A DNA stretch of 64,000 nucleotides from an uncultured Aquimarina sp. (GCF_947492965.1 NZ_CANLOZ010000013.1:46437-110436), one strand, 5' to 3'. Numbered from the stretch's first letter, positions 15,878 to 25,649 are shown. The notes: generated from the letters alone by a model not told the origin. Numbers and translations: made by a program.

Positions 15878-16993
15878 TTAGATAATCGTAGATTGGCCTA
15901 CGTGTATATTTTCAAAATTAATGTTAGAGTCTTCAGGATTTAAAATATAATCATAAATAAAGTCTCCTACTTTTTCTGTTGTTAAAGGATTGATACTATT
16001 TAGATCTGGAGTGGTAAGATTTAACTCTAACGCTTTCTCCACAGCATTTTTAATAGCTTGTGATTCCTCTAAAAGATCAAAATGCTCTAGTAACATCGCT
16101 GCTGATAAAATAGCAGCTATTGGATTGGCAATTCCTTTTCCTGTTGCTTGTGGATAGGATCCGTGTATCGGTTCGAACATACAACAAGTATCTCCGACAG
16201 AAGCAGAAGCTAATAGTCCTATAGAACCTCCAATTACACTGGCTTCATCGGAGATAATGTCTCCAAACATATTTTCGGTTAAGATTACATCAAACTGACT
16301 TGGATTAAGGATCATTTGCATCGCTGCATTGTCTACAAAGAGAAAATCTAAAGCTACATCTGTATATTCTTTTGCGATTTCAGTAACTACCTTTCTCCAT
16401 AGTCTAGAAGATTCTAAAACATTTGCTTTATCAACTAATGTAAGTTTTTTGCGTCTTTTCTGAGCTGCTTTAAAAGCTAATCTCGCGATGCGTTCTATCT
16501 CTTCTTTAGAATATTCACATAAATCTGAAGCCACAGTTCCTGCTTCATTAAGTTGTTTTTTACCAAAATAAATTCCACCAGTAAGTTCTCGATAAATAGA
16601 GATATCTGTTCCCTCTATTATATTTCTCTTTAAGGGTGATTTCTCTAGTAAGGTATCATAAGCTTTTACTGGGCGGATATTGGCATATAAACCGAGTTCT
16701 TTTCGCAAGCGCAATAATCCTTGCTCTGGACGAACAGGAGCACTGGGATCATTATCATATTTAGGGTCACCAATGGCTCCAAACAGTACTGCGTCTGTAT
16801 CAGCGCAGAGTTGCAGTGTTTCTTCTGGTAATGGATTTCCGGTCTTATCAATCGCAATAGCACCTACCAAAGCATCCTTAAAAGTAAATGTATGATCAAA
16901 ACTATGTGCAATAGCTTCTAAAGCTTTTACTGCTTGTGCAGTTACTTCTGGTCCGATTCCGTCTCCGGATAATACAGCAATTTCTAGTTTCAT
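15878..16993 (-). CDS. leuB: 3-isopropylmalate dehydrogenase
   Basis: A 371-residue NAD-dependent enzyme that oxidises and decarboxylates 3-isopropylmalate to 2-oxoisocaproate. It has the N-terminal LSGDGIGPEV, the substrate-binding RPEQGLLRLRKELGLYANIRP region, ELTGGIYFG, LVDKANVLESSRLWR, and the metal and NAD segments LTENMFGDIISDEASV and FEPIHGSYPQATGKG. Length and motifs are complete. It is the last gene of leuACDB, 11 bases after leuD, and is followed by a strong terminator. Confidence 0.96.
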   Translation of the reverse strand: MKLEIAVLSGDGIGPEVTAQAVKALEAIAHSFDHTFTFKDALVGAIAIDKTGNPLPEETLQLCADTDAVLFGAIGDPKYDNDPSAPVRPEQGLLRLRKELGLYANIRPVKAYDTLLEKSPLKRNIIEGTDISIYRELTGGIYFGKKQLNEAGTVASDLCEYSKEEIERIARLAFKAAQKRRKKLTLVDKANVLESSRLWRKVVTEIAKEYTDVALDFLFVDNAAMQMILNPSQFDVILTENMFGDIISDEASVIGGSIGLLASASVGDTCCMFEPIHGSYPQATGKGIANPIAAILSAAMLLEHFDLLEESQAIKNAVEKALELNLTTPDLNSINPLTTEKVGDFIYDYILNPEDSNINFENIHVGQSTII

Positions 16994-17004
16994 GTATGTA
17001 TCTT

Positions 17005-17592
17005 TTAGGTACGTGCTTTTTCAAAAGCTTCTATTTCTGATTGGTTGCTTATTAAAAAATCAATGTCATCATATCCATTGAGTAAGCACATTTTCTTATA
17101 ACTATTAATTTCGAAGTCAGCTTTAGATTCGGAAGAAACAATAGTAATAGTTTGCGCCTCTAAGTCTACTTCTATTTCTGTTTTTGGATCTTTTTCAATC
17201 GCAGAAAATAACTCTTGTAGATACTCTGGAGTTACTTGTATCGGCAATAATCCATTATTTAATGAATTCCCTTTAAATATATCTGCAAAAAAGCTGGACA
17301 CCACCACTTTGATCCCATAATCATGTATCGCCCAGGCAGCATGTTCTCTACTAGAGCCACATCCAAAGTTAGTGCCGGCTATTAAAATACTACCACTATA
17401 TTTTGTGTCATTTAGCGCAAAATCAGCATTCATACTTCCGTCTTTATGATAACGCCAGTCTCTAAATAAGTTCTCTCCGAAGCCTTCTCTACTGGTGGCT
17501 TTTAGAAAACGTGCAGGAATGATTTGATCTGTATCTACATTTTCGATTGGTAAGGGTATCGCTGTAGATGTTAACTTTATAAACTTATCCAT
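17005..17592 (-). CDS. leuD: 3-isopropylmalate dehydratase small subunit
   Basis: A 195-residue LeuD, the swivelling domain of isopropylmalate isomerase. Signatures are VDTDQIIPARFLK near residues 19-31, ILIAGTNFGCGSSREHAAWA near 70-89, and VVSSFFADIFKGNSLNNGLLP. It pairs with LeuC to interconvert 2- and 3-isopropylmalate. The gene begins 5 bases after the leuC stop, which suggests translational coupling. Confidence 0.96.
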   Translation of the reverse strand: MDKFIKLTSTAIPLPIENVDTDQIIPARFLKATSREGFGENLFRDWRYHKDGSMNADFALNDTKYSGSILIAGTNFGCGSSREHAAWAIHDYGIKVVVSSFFADIFKGNSLNNGLLPIQVTPEYLQELFSAIEKDPKTEIEVDLEAQTITIVSSESKADFEINSYKKMCLLNGYDDIDFLISNQSEIEAFEKART

Positions 17593-17597
17593 AGCGA

Positions 17598-18980
17598 TTA
17601 GTTTAAATGTTTAGTAATGTCTATTATTTTTCCTTCTATTGCCGTAGCTGCTGCAACTAAAGGACTGGCAAGAATGGTTCTGGCACCTTGTCCTTGTCGA
17701 CCTTCAAAATTTCTATTAGAAGTGGATACACAGTATTCTCCTTCCGGAATTTTATCATCGTTCATAGCTAAACAAGCGGAGCAACCTGGTTGTCTTAGTT
17801 TAAAGCCAGCCTCTTCAAAGATTTCATTTAGACCTTCATCTACAATTTGAGTAGCTACTCGCTGAGATCCTGGAACAAACCAAGCCGTAACATTTTCTGC
17901 TTTTTTCTTTCCTTTTATATAATTTGCGGCAACTCTAAAGTCTTCAATCCTACTATTTGTACAGCTTCCGATAAACACATAATTTACTTCCTGGTCAATC
18001 AGAGATTGTCCTTTTTCAAAATTCATATAGGCCAATGATTTCTCAAAAGAAGCATTTGTATCTACAGGAATGTTTTCAGTGATCTTAATTCCCATACCTG
18101 GATTTGTTCCATAGGTAATCATAGGAGATATATCCGCTGCATCAAAATGATATTCTTTATCAAAAACAGCACCTTCATCAGTTGGTAATGTTTTCCAATA
18201 CGCTACTTTCTTATCAAAATCAGCTCCTTTTGGAGCAAATTCTCTTCCTTTAATATATTCAAAAGTAGTTTCATCTGGAGCAATCATTCCTCCACGCGCT
18301 CCCATTTCGATACTCATATTACAAACGGTCATTCTACCTTCCATAGACATTTCTTCAAAAACATTTCCTGCATATTCACAGAAATATCCAGTACCAGAAT
18401 TGGTACCTAGTTTAGAAATGATATAAAGAATAACATCTTTAGGAAGTACTCCTGGTTGTAGTTTTCCATTTACATTAACACGTAAACTTTTAGGCTTTTG
18501 TAATAACAAACACTGACTCGCAAAAACTTGTGCGACCTGACTTGTTCCAATTCCAAAAGCAATAGAACCAAAAGCACCGTGAGTAGAGGTATGGCTATCT
18601 CCACAAACCATGGTCATTCCTGGTTGTGTGATACCTAATTCAGGAGCCATTACATGTACAATACCATTGTTTTTATGACCTAGTCCATAGAGCGTAATGT
18701 TATTTTTAGTACAGTTTTCTGTTAATTGCGCCAATTGATTACGTGATTGAGGATCTTTTACAGGAAGATGTTGGTCTACAGTGGGAGTGTTATGATCTGC
18801 TGTAGCTACTACCTGATGAGGTCTAAAAATAGGAATTCCACGTTGTTCCAATTCACCAAATGCTTGTGGACTTGTAACTTCGTGGATTAAATGTTGATCA
18901 ATATAAAGTATTTGAGGGCCGTTTTCGACTTCTTTGACGACGTGCGCGTCCCAAACCTTATCGAATAATGTCTTTTTCAT
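17598..18980 (-). CDS. leuC: 3-isopropylmalate dehydratase large subunit
   Basis: A 460-residue aconitase-type subunit holding the 4Fe-4S cluster. The cluster cysteines are in FIGSCTNSRIEDFR and in RQPGCSACLAMN; MVCGDSHTSTHGAFG is the substrate-binding signature. The open frame extends up to 19034, but the ATG at 18980 gives the universal start MKKTLFDKVWDAHVV, lies about 46 bases after the leuA stop, and gives the expected length (E. coli LeuC has 466). The longer version would overlap the leuA end. Confidence 0.95.
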   Translation of the reverse strand: MKKTLFDKVWDAHVVKEVENGPQILYIDQHLIHEVTSPQAFGELEQRGIPIFRPHQVVATADHNTPTVDQHLPVKDPQSRNQLAQLTENCTKNNITLYGLGHKNNGIVHVMAPELGITQPGMTMVCGDSHTSTHGAFGSIAFGIGTSQVAQVFASQCLLLQKPKSLRVNVNGKLQPGVLPKDVILYIISKLGTNSGTGYFCEYAGNVFEEMSMEGRMTVCNMSIEMGARGGMIAPDETTFEYIKGREFAPKGADFDKKVAYWKTLPTDEGAVFDKEYHFDAADISPMITYGTNPGMGIKITENIPVDTNASFEKSLAYMNFEKGQSLIDQEVNYVFIGSCTNSRIEDFRVAANYIKGKKKAENVTAWFVPGSQRVATQIVDEGLNEIFEEAGFKLRQPGCSACLAMNDDKIPEGEYCVSTSNRNFEGRQGQGARTILASPLVAAATAIEGKIIDITKHLN

Positions 18981-19026
18981 ATGTGTGATATACCTAACGT
19001 ATTCTGAATCTAATAATTCATTTTTG

Positions 19027-20196
19027 TTATACAACTGCCGCTTCTACAGAAACAGTTTTCATAATTTCATGAATATCATTATTAACTACTTCTTTCTTTC
19101 TATCAGCGTAGTTTAAGAATTCTTTATATACTTCATCTAATTGAAGTTTTGTTAATTCATAACCGATCTTTTTTGCTCTATAAGCTAATGCAGCTCTACC
19201 GCTTCTTGCAGTTAGCACGATAGCAGATTCAGTAACACCAACTTCGGCAGGATCAATGATTTCGTAGGTCTCACGATTCTTAATCACTCCATCTTGATGG
19301 ATACCAGAACTATGTGCAAAGGCATTAGCACCTACAATAGCTTTATTAGGTTGTACCATCATTCCCATACTTTCTGACACCATTAAACTCGTATCATATA
19401 ATAATTTAGAATTGATGTCTGTATTTAGATGTAAGTAAGGATGTTGTTTCATGATCATCACTACTTCTTCTAAAGCTGTATTACCAGCACGTTCACCAAT
19501 TCCGTTAATGGTACATTCTATTTGTCGAGCACCATTGATAGCACCTGCAATAGAATTGGCAGTGGCTAATCCTAAATCGTTATGACAATGACAAGAAATA
19601 GTAACCTTATCAATTCCTTTTACATTTTCCTTTAAGTATTTTATTTTCGCTCCGTACTCTTCTGGTAAACAATACCCTGTAGTATCAGGAATGTTTAGTA
19701 CGGTAGCCCCTGCTTTTATCATTTCTTCGCAGACTCGAGCTAAGAATTCATTATCAGTTCTACCAGCATCTTCGGCATAAAACTCTACATCTTCAACAAA
19801 AGACTTTGCATATTTTACCGCGGCAATTCCTCTTTCGATGACTTTGTCTTGTGTAGAATTGAATTTATATTTGATATGTGAATCCGAAGTGCCAATTCCT
19901 GTATGAATTCTTGGTTTTTTAGCATATTTCAGTGCTTCTGCAGCCACTTTGATATCGTTTTCTACCGCTCTGGTTAATCCACAAACAGTTGCGTTCTTTA
20001 CAATCTTAGCAATTTCGTTTACCGAAGTAAAATCTCCAGGGCTAGAAACAGGGAATCCAGCTTCGATGATATCAACTCCTAAAAGGTCTAGTCGCTCAGC
20101 AATCACTAACTTTTGTTGAGTATTTAATTTACAACCTGGGACTTGCTCTCCGTCCCTTAACGTGGTGTCAAAAATTTGGACTTTATTATCGCTCAT
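19027..20196 (-). CDS. leuA: 2-isopropylmalate synthase, short form lacking the regulatory domain
   Basis: A 389-residue enzyme that condenses acetyl-CoA with 2-oxoisovalerate, the first step of leucine synthesis. Catalytic-barrel motifs are IFDTTLRDGEQVPGCKL at residues 8-24, the metal ligands in ISCHCHNDLGLATANSIAGA, NGIGERAGNTALEEV, and the hinge region ANAFAHSSGIHQDGV. It ends soon after the linker helices and has no C-terminal LeuA allosteric dimer domain (about 120 residues, present in E. coli and Mycobacterium enzymes). The genomic context (leuCDB directly downstream) supports LeuA over homocitrate or citramalate synthase. First gene of the operon; a 192-base divergent spacer lies upstream. 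Confidence 0.93.
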   Translation of the reverse strand: MSDNKVQIFDTTLRDGEQVPGCKLNTQQKLVIAERLDLLGVDIIEAGFPVSSPGDFTSVNEIAKIVKNATVCGLTRAVENDIKVAAEALKYAKKPRIHTGIGTSDSHIKYKFNSTQDKVIERGIAAVKYAKSFVEDVEFYAEDAGRTDNEFLARVCEEMIKAGATVLNIPDTTGYCLPEEYGAKIKYLKENVKGIDKVTISCHCHNDLGLATANSIAGAINGARQIECTINGIGERAGNTALEEVVMIMKQHPYLHLNTDINSKLLYDTSLMVSESMGMMVQPNKAIVGANAFAHSSGIHQDGVIKNRETYEIIDPAEVGVTESAIVLTARSGRAALAYRAKKIGYELTKLQLDEVYKEFLNYADRKKEVVNNDIHEIMKTVSVEAAVV

Positions 20197-20234
20197 AGGA
20201 ATTATGTGAATTATTAGTTTTAAAAATATCTTAT

Positions 20235-20256
20235 AAAATATCTTCTAAGATGTTTT
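20235..20256. promoter_or_regulatory. Palindrome in the leuA divergent spacer
   Basis: AAAATATCTT / AAGATGTTTT (one G-T pair) with only CT between the arms, preceded by a further direct copy of AAATATCTT. It lies about 40 bases before the leuA start and could be an operator for either divergent gene. No regulator is known. Confidence 0.3.
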
Positions 20257-20388
20257 ACTTTTCTCTTACGAATTTATATTTTGGGTATTCAAAAGGAAGG
20301 GATTCGTCAAAGTATTTTACAATGCTGAAAAGTTTCGATAATAGATTAACTTTCTTTTAATCAGTTAATTACAATATATTTTCTTACA

Positions 20389-21933
20389 ATGACTAATGAT
20401 CAAAAAGATCCTTTGTTTATTTTGGTAAAGTCGCTTTCAAAGTCCGAAAAACGACAATTTAAAGTGTACGTAGGTCGATTAGGAGTGAATACAGACTCTA
20501 AATTTTTGGCATTATTTAATCACTTAGATAAAAGCGAAAAATTGGATGAAGAGCTAATTGTTTCTAAAGGAATTGTAAAGAAGCAACAACTCTCGAATCT
20601 TAAGGCGCATCTTTATAAACAAATTTTAATTAGTCTACGATTAAGTCCTTTACATCAAAACATCAGATCACAAATTAGAGAGCAATTAGATTTTGCGACG
20701 ATTTTATATCATAAAGGATTGTATAAACAAAGTCTGAAGATTTTAGACAAGGCGAAAACAGTTGCGAAAGAAAATGAAGAGAATAATATTGCCTATGAAA
20801 TTGTAGAACTCGAAAAAGTAATCGAAACCCAATATATCACCAGGAGTATTAATAGCCGCGCTGATGAATTAACGATTGAAGCAAAAATGCTAAGCATGAA
20901 AAATGTGCTTACGAGTAGACTCTCTAATTTATCACTTCAGCTATATGGTTTAATGATCAAAAGTGGCTACGTAAGAAATGATCGAGAGCATAAAGAAATT
21001 ACACATTATTTTGAAAGTAAATTGCCTAAGTATGATTGGAGTCTTTTAGGGTTTAGGGAAAAATTATGGTTATATAAAGCTCATTTGTGGTACAGTTTTA
21101 TGGTGCAGGATTTTTTGTCCTGTTATAAGTATTCTAAGAAATGGGTAGATTTATTTTATGAGCACCCTAAAATGATAGCATTAAACCCTGTTTTTTTTCT
21201 AAGAGGTAATCACTATTTGTTAGAATCATTATATCTAATTCAGGATAAAACAAAGTTGAAACTTACACTTAGTAAATTAGAAGAGACTATTAAATCTGAT
21301 AGTTTTCCTACAGATGATAATATAGAAGTATTATCTTTTCAATTTATCTATAACAATCGGTTAAATGTTCATTTTTTAGAAGGAACCTTTGATGAAGGGG
21401 AGTACTTGGTAGATGAAATTTTAGAAAATATTATTAAGTACAAAAATCGTCTTGATGATCATCACATTATGGTGCTTTACTATAAAATCGGATGCTTATA
21501 TTTTGGGATGGCTAATCATCGTAAGTGTATAGAGTATTTAGGTAAAATCATAAATAATAAATCCTTGAAAATGAGGGAGGATCTTATGTGTTTTGCTAGA
21601 GTATTGAGTTTAGTAGCACATTATGAAGCTGGAATGGATTATCATTTGGAAAGTCAGTTAAAAGAAACATATAGGTTTCTTATAAAAATGGATGATTTGC
21701 ATGAAGTACAAAAAGAAATGATTAAGTTTCTTAGAAATCTTGGTGATATCTTCCCTCATCAAATTAAAGATGAGTTTAGAAAACTACATAAAACTTTGAA
21801 GCAATATGAAGATCATCCGTATGAGAAAAGAGCTTTTTTATATTTAGATATCTTATCTTGGTTAGAAAGTAATATCGAAAATCGTCCTGTTTCGGAAATA
21901 ATTAAGGAAAAGTCTAAAAAATTAGTACGCTAA
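20389..21933 (+). CDS. Conserved helical-repeat protein of unknown function
   Basis: A 514-residue, almost wholly alpha-helical protein without signal peptide or membrane segments. The N-terminus LFILVKSLSKSEKRQFKVYV is a pattern I know from flavobacterial proteins annotated only as hypothetical. The rest has TPR-like helical hairpins, for example FATILYHKGLYKQSLKILDKA at about 105-125 and IMVLYYKIGCLYFGMANHRK near 360-380. It may be a scaffold or regulator, but no catalytic motif is visible. It is divergent from leuA and is followed 13 bases later by the EamA transporter gene, so the two probably share a transcript. Confidence 0.7.
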   Translation: MTNDQKDPLFILVKSLSKSEKRQFKVYVGRLGVNTDSKFLALFNHLDKSEKLDEELIVSKGIVKKQQLSNLKAHLYKQILISLRLSPLHQNIRSQIREQLDFATILYHKGLYKQSLKILDKAKTVAKENEENNIAYEIVELEKVIETQYITRSINSRADELTIEAKMLSMKNVLTSRLSNLSLQLYGLMIKSGYVRNDREHKEITHYFESKLPKYDWSLLGFREKLWLYKAHLWYSFMVQDFLSCYKYSKKWVDLFYEHPKMIALNPVFFLRGNHYLLESLYLIQDKTKLKLTLSKLEETIKSDSFPTDDNIEVLSFQFIYNNRLNVHFLEGTFDEGEYLVDEILENIIKYKNRLDDHHIMVLYYKIGCLYFGMANHRKCIEYLGKIINNKSLKMREDLMCFARVLSLVAHYEAGMDYHLESQLKETYRFLIKMDDLHEVQKEMIKFLRNLGDIFPHQIKDEFRKLHKTLKQYEDHPYEKRAFLYLDILSWLESNIENRPVSEIIKEKSKKLVR

Positions 21934-21946
21934 TACTAACTTATTT

Positions 21947-22807
21947 ATGGAGAATAATTCTCACCACCTTCGAAATATTCTGGAATTAAATTTGGCAATG
22001 CTTTTTATTAGTACTTCTGGTGCTCTTGGGAGATATATAGACATGCCAGTGCCTGTGACTATTGCTTTTAGAGCAATTTTAGCCGGAATTGTACTATTCC
22101 TTTTTTGTAAATGGAAAAAGATATCATTCGGAATAGCCTCAAAAGATAGGAGTACTATTGTTTTTGGAGGTATTCTTATGGGATTACATTGGATTACGTA
22201 TTTCTATTCTTTAAAGATGTCCAATGTAGCTATCGGTATGTTGTCTTTATTTACTTATCCAGTAATTACATCATTTTTGGAGCCAATCATCCTAAAAACA
22301 AAATTTCAGAAAATGCATTTAGTATTAGGTGCTTTGGTCTTATTGGGGATTTACTTTTTAGTACCTAATTTTAGTTTAGAAAATTCATATGCAAAAGCAG
22401 TGGCTATTGGGGTTGTTTCTGCGTTTTGCTATGCATTAAGAAACTTACTTATGAAAACCAAAGTAAGTAATTATCATGGTTCGATGCTCATGTGGTATCA
22501 ATTGGTAATTATTAGTATTATGTTATTTCCTACTCTTTTTGTATTTGATAGCTCCGGAATTATAACGCAATGGCCATGGACGTTAGTGCTAGCTATACTT
22601 ACTACAGCTATTGGTCATACCTTATTTTTATTTAGTTTAAAACGATTTTCAGCAACAACAGCAAGTATTATTAGTAGTGTTCAACCAGTATACGGAATTA
22701 TAATTGGAATTATTTTTCTAAAAGAAATACCTGTATTTACAACAATTATTGGTGGTGTGCTAATTCTTACTTCTGTAATTATAGAAAGTGTGAGATCTTA
22801 TAAATAG
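21947..22807 (+). CDS. EamA-family (DMT superfamily) transporter
   Basis: A 286-residue membrane protein with about ten hydrophobic helices arranged as two EamA repeats. Typical features are TIAFRAILAGIVLFLFCKWK in the first repeat, HWITYFYSLKMSNVAIGMLS at helix 3-4, and the second-repeat equivalent IGHTLFLFSLKRFSATTASI followed by SSVQPVYGIIIGIIFLKEIP. The family exports metabolites such as amino acids or nucleotide sugars; the substrate here is unknown. It converges with rluA with only 2 bases between stops. Confidence 0.85.
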   Translation: MENNSHHLRNILELNLAMLFISTSGALGRYIDMPVPVTIAFRAILAGIVLFLFCKWKKISFGIASKDRSTIVFGGILMGLHWITYFYSLKMSNVAIGMLSLFTYPVITSFLEPIILKTKFQKMHLVLGALVLLGIYFLVPNFSLENSYAKAVAIGVVSAFCYALRNLLMKTKVSNYHGSMLMWYQLVIISIMLFPTLFVFDSSGIITQWPWTLVLAILTTAIGHTLFLFSLKRFSATTASIISSVQPVYGIIIGIIFLKEIPVFTTIIGGVLILTSVIIESVRSYK

Positions 22808-22809
22808 TT

Positions 22810-23508
22810 TTATCGTAGTACTGTATCCCATATAACATCAGATGGAGGAGGAGCTATGATGGTTAATGGTTCCTTTTTTACAGGATGAACAAAAGTTAGT
22901 TTTCTAGCATGTAGATGAATGCTTCCATCCTTATTACTTCTGTCTGCACCATATTTTAAGTCTCCTTTTATAACAGATCCAATACTCGATAATTGCGTTC
23001 TGATTTGATGATGTCTTCCTGTATGAAGAAGTATCTCCAAAGCGCAATAATGATCTAATTCTTTAAGAATTTTGTACTCTAAAATTGCTTTTTTACTATC
23101 AGGCACTTCTTTTTTATGAGCATATGACTTATTCTGTTTTGGATTTCTTTTTAGCCAATGCACTAGAGTGTCATCTTTTTTCGGAGGAGTATTCTTTACT
23201 ACTGCCCAATAGGTTTTTTGGGCTTCTTTATTAGCAAAAAGTTTATTTAATCTTGGAAGTGCTTTACTGGTTCTTGCAAAGACGACAATACCACTAGTAG
23301 GCCTATCCAATCGATGTACCACTCCTAAGTATACTGCTCCAGGTTTATTATATTTTACGGCAATATATTCTTTAACTACTTCACTAAGTGGTTTGTCTCC
23401 TGTTTTATCTCCTTGAACAATATCACCGGCTCTTTTATTTACGACAATAATATGGTTATCTTCATATAATACTTGAAGATTGGTCTTATTGGAAATAATT
23501 TTGGACAT
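22810..23508 (-). CDS. RluA-family pseudouridine synthase
   Basis: A 232-residue enzyme that isomerises uridine to pseudouridine in RNA. The catalytic motif is VHRLDRPTSGIVVFARTSKA with the invariant Asp in HRLDRPTSG (near residue 68). NHIIVVNKRAGDIVQ at the N-terminus and LHTGRHHQIRTQLSSIG later are family signatures. There is no S4 domain, so it belongs to the short RluA-type group and the target base cannot be named. The gene begins 17 bases after panB and is likely cotranscribed with it. Confidence 0.88.
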   Translation of the reverse strand: MSKIISNKTNLQVLYEDNHIIVVNKRAGDIVQGDKTGDKPLSEVVKEYIAVKYNKPGAVYLGVVHRLDRPTSGIVVFARTSKALPRLNKLFANKEAQKTYWAVVKNTPPKKDDTLVHWLKRNPKQNKSYAHKKEVPDSKKAILEYKILKELDHYCALEILLHTGRHHQIRTQLSSIGSVIKGDLKYGADRSNKDGSIHLHARKLTFVHPVKKEPLTIIAPPPSDVIWDTVLR

Positions 23509-23525
23509 CTAATTAGTTGTACAAT

Positions 23526-24344
23526 TTAATATTGTTCATTTTCATTCGGAAAATCCAACGATTTTACATCGGCAACATATTGTTGAAAAGCATTAGTCAT
23601 TTCACTATATAGATCTAAATAACGTCTTAGAAAACGAGGATTAAATTCATGTGTCATGCCTAGCATATCATGTGTTACTAATACTTGACCATCTACACCA
23701 TTTCCTGCACCAATTCCTATGATAGGTATCGTAAGGCTTTCTGCTACCTCTTGTGCTAATTTGGCAGGAACTTTTTCTAAAACTATGGCAAAGCAACCTG
23801 CTTTTTCAAGCATTAAAGCGTCTTCTTTTAATTTTCTAGCTTCTTCTTCTTCTTTAGCTCTAACCGTGTAAGTTCCGAATTTATATATAGATTGCGGTGT
23901 AAGACCTAAATGTCCCATAACTGGTATTCCTGCATTTAAAATTCTTTTTATAGAATCCTTTACTTCTTTACCTCCTTCAAGTTTTACTGCATGTCCTCCA
24001 GATTCTTTCATGATTCTAATAGCTGAACGTAAAGCCTCTTTTGGGTCACTTTGGTAACTACCGAAAGGTAAATCCACAATGATCAACGCTCTTTCGATCG
24101 CTCGGATAACAGAAGATGCATGATATATCATTTGGTCCAATGTAATTGGAAGTGTGGTTTCATGACCTGCCATCACATTAGATGCAGAATCTCCGACCAA
24201 AATAACATCAACCCCAGCGCCATCTACAATTTTAGCCATGGTATAATCATATGCAGTAAGCATAGATATCTTTTCTTTATTAGCTTTCATCTCTACAAGA
24301 GATTTTACCGTAACGCGCTTGTAATCTTTTTTTGCTGTTGACAT
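23526..24344 (-). CDS. panB: 3-methyl-2-oxobutanoate hydroxymethyltransferase (ketopantoate hydroxymethyltransferase)
   Basis: A 272-residue TIM-barrel enzyme that makes ketopantoate from 2-oxoisovalerate and methylene-tetrahydrofolate, the first step of pantothenate synthesis. Motifs are MLTAYDYTMAKIVDGAGVD, ILVGDSASNVMAGHETTLP with the metal-binding Asp, VKLEGG, VMGHLGLTPQS, and PIIGIGAGNGVDGQVLV. The ATG at 24344 gives the usual start MSTAKKDYKRVTVKSL; the frame also allows a start 12 codons upstream. Its substrate is also the LeuA substrate, but the two loci are separate. Confidence 0.95.
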   Translation of the reverse strand: MSTAKKDYKRVTVKSLVEMKANKEKISMLTAYDYTMAKIVDGAGVDVILVGDSASNVMAGHETTLPITLDQMIYHASSVIRAIERALIIVDLPFGSYQSDPKEALRSAIRIMKESGGHAVKLEGGKEVKDSIKRILNAGIPVMGHLGLTPQSIYKFGTYTVRAKEEEEARKLKEDALMLEKAGCFAIVLEKVPAKLAQEVAESLTIPIIGIGAGNGVDGQVLVTHDMLGMTHEFNPRFLRRYLDLYSEMTNAFQQYVADVKSLDFPNENEQY

Positions 24345-24498
24345 TTTGTATGTTAATTTAGTGTTGGTAAAAGTAATCAATTAGAAAGATCGTAACAAGA
24401 GTATATTATTTTTGATTTAATTTTAAATTATAGCCCTTTCATTTTTAATTTTGTATAAAACCAGAAATCTGTTTTTAGGAATATCAAATCTTCTTATT

Positions 24499-24966
24499 AT
24501 GTATAGAACTTTATTAGTAATTGTATCATTGATTTTAAGCCAGATGGCATACTCCCAAGATGCTATGGATAGTAATCAACAAAAAGCGAAAGAACTGATT
24601 TTAGAATTTTTCGATGGGTTTCATGAAGGTGATACTGCTAAAATCGCTAAGACGATCGATCCTAATCTTAGCATGTTAACTATTGCAAAAGATAAAAAAG
24701 GAATTGTTAAAACTGTAAAAACTGATTTTAATAAGTTTTTGGGAGCAATTCATAATAAACCGAAAGAGCAAAAGTGGTTAGAGAAATTATTGAGTTTTAA
24801 AATTGATGCAGATAATCAGATTGCCCAGGTTTGGACACCTTATGAATTTTATGTGAATGATCAATTCAGTCATTGTGGAGTGAATGTTTTCCAGTTATTT
24901 AATGATGGAGATAATTGGAAAATTATTGCGATTGCAGATACTCGGAATAGAGAAGGGTGCAAGTGA
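24499..24966 (+). CDS. Exported NTF2-like (SnoaL-type) protein
   Basis: A 155-residue protein when started at the ATG at 24499, which yields a clean signal peptide (MYRTLLVIVSLILSQMAYSQ). A TTG at 24451 would add a less convincing extension. The mature part fits the cone-shaped NTF2/SnoaL fold: a first helix KAKELILEFFDGFHEGDTAK, central sheet, and the end ALI-like strand GVNVFQLFNDGDNWKIIAIA followed by DTRNREGC. Proteins annotated as nuclear transport factor 2 family in Bacteroidota end the same way. No activity can be assigned. It converges with the CPBP gene, with one base between stops. Confidence 0.75.
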   Translation: MYRTLLVIVSLILSQMAYSQDAMDSNQQKAKELILEFFDGFHEGDTAKIAKTIDPNLSMLTIAKDKKGIVKTVKTDFNKFLGAIHNKPKEQKWLEKLLSFKIDADNQIAQVWTPYEFYVNDQFSHCGVNVFQLFNDGDNWKIIAIADTRNREGCK

Positions 24967-24967
24967 T

Positions 24968-25627
24968 TTAGGGACGATTGCTTATGATCAAAAAGACTAC
25001 TCCGTTATTAATAGCATGTAATAATATTGGCCAAATCATGTGGTTGTTAATAATCTTTATTTTACCAAACATATGTCCTGCAATAATTCTCGGAACAATC
25101 AATAGAAATAGAATACTATTTATTGTTAGAGAATCTACGTAATTGAAAATATGTAAAAATCCAAAAATCACAGAAGTTAGTTGTAGAGTAATTAATTGAT
25201 TACTATCTAGGTAATGTATCAATTTGTCTAAATATGATTTTGGAATAGCTTTTAAATACGTATAGAATAATATAATCATAATGATTATGGAAACAAGGTA
25301 GCTATAGTACCATGTTATTTCTAAGGTAATGAAGATATTTATGATAAAAAATGTCCAAGAACTTAAAAATAAAGCTATGTCCTTATAGGAAGGTTTTAGC
25401 AATGTTCTAAACATGAGTTCTTCAATGCATGGTGCAAAAACTACCATAGCTAAAAACGCCTTAAGTTTATCTTCTTTTATAATTTCTAACAGTGCATCTT
25501 GAGAATATTTCTGCAAGTCCAAGTATGGAAAAATACTTTGAAGAACAAGCACACAGATAAAGAAGAGAATGTACAATCCAAATAGCCTAAAATAAGATGA
25601 GATTAATTGTTGGATTTTCTGTAACAA
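24968..25627 (-). CDS. CPBP family intramembrane metalloprotease (CAAX-protease like)
   Basis: A 219-residue membrane protein with about six hydrophobic helices. It carries the three CPBP motifs: EELMFR (EExxxR) near residue 65, FGFLH (FxxxH) near 158, and HAINN (HxxxN) near 207. The family includes Rce1 and bacteriocin-immunity-related proteases. The start is uncertain: TTG at 25627 is the only start codon between the upstream in-frame stop and the first helix. It begins 22 bases after the serine dehydratase stop and may be cotranscribed. Confidence 0.8.
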   Translation of the reverse strand: MLQKIQQLISSYFRLFGLYILFFICVLVLQSIFPYLDLQKYSQDALLEIIKEDKLKAFLAMVVFAPCIEELMFRTLLKPSYKDIALFLSSWTFFIINIFITLEITWYYSYLVSIIIMIILFYTYLKAIPKSYLDKLIHYLDSNQLITLQLTSVIFGFLHIFNYVDSLTINSILFLLIVPRIIAGHMFGKIKIINNHMIWPILLHAINNGVVFLIISNRP

Positions 25628-25649
25628 GTTTATAGAAATATTGGTGTTA

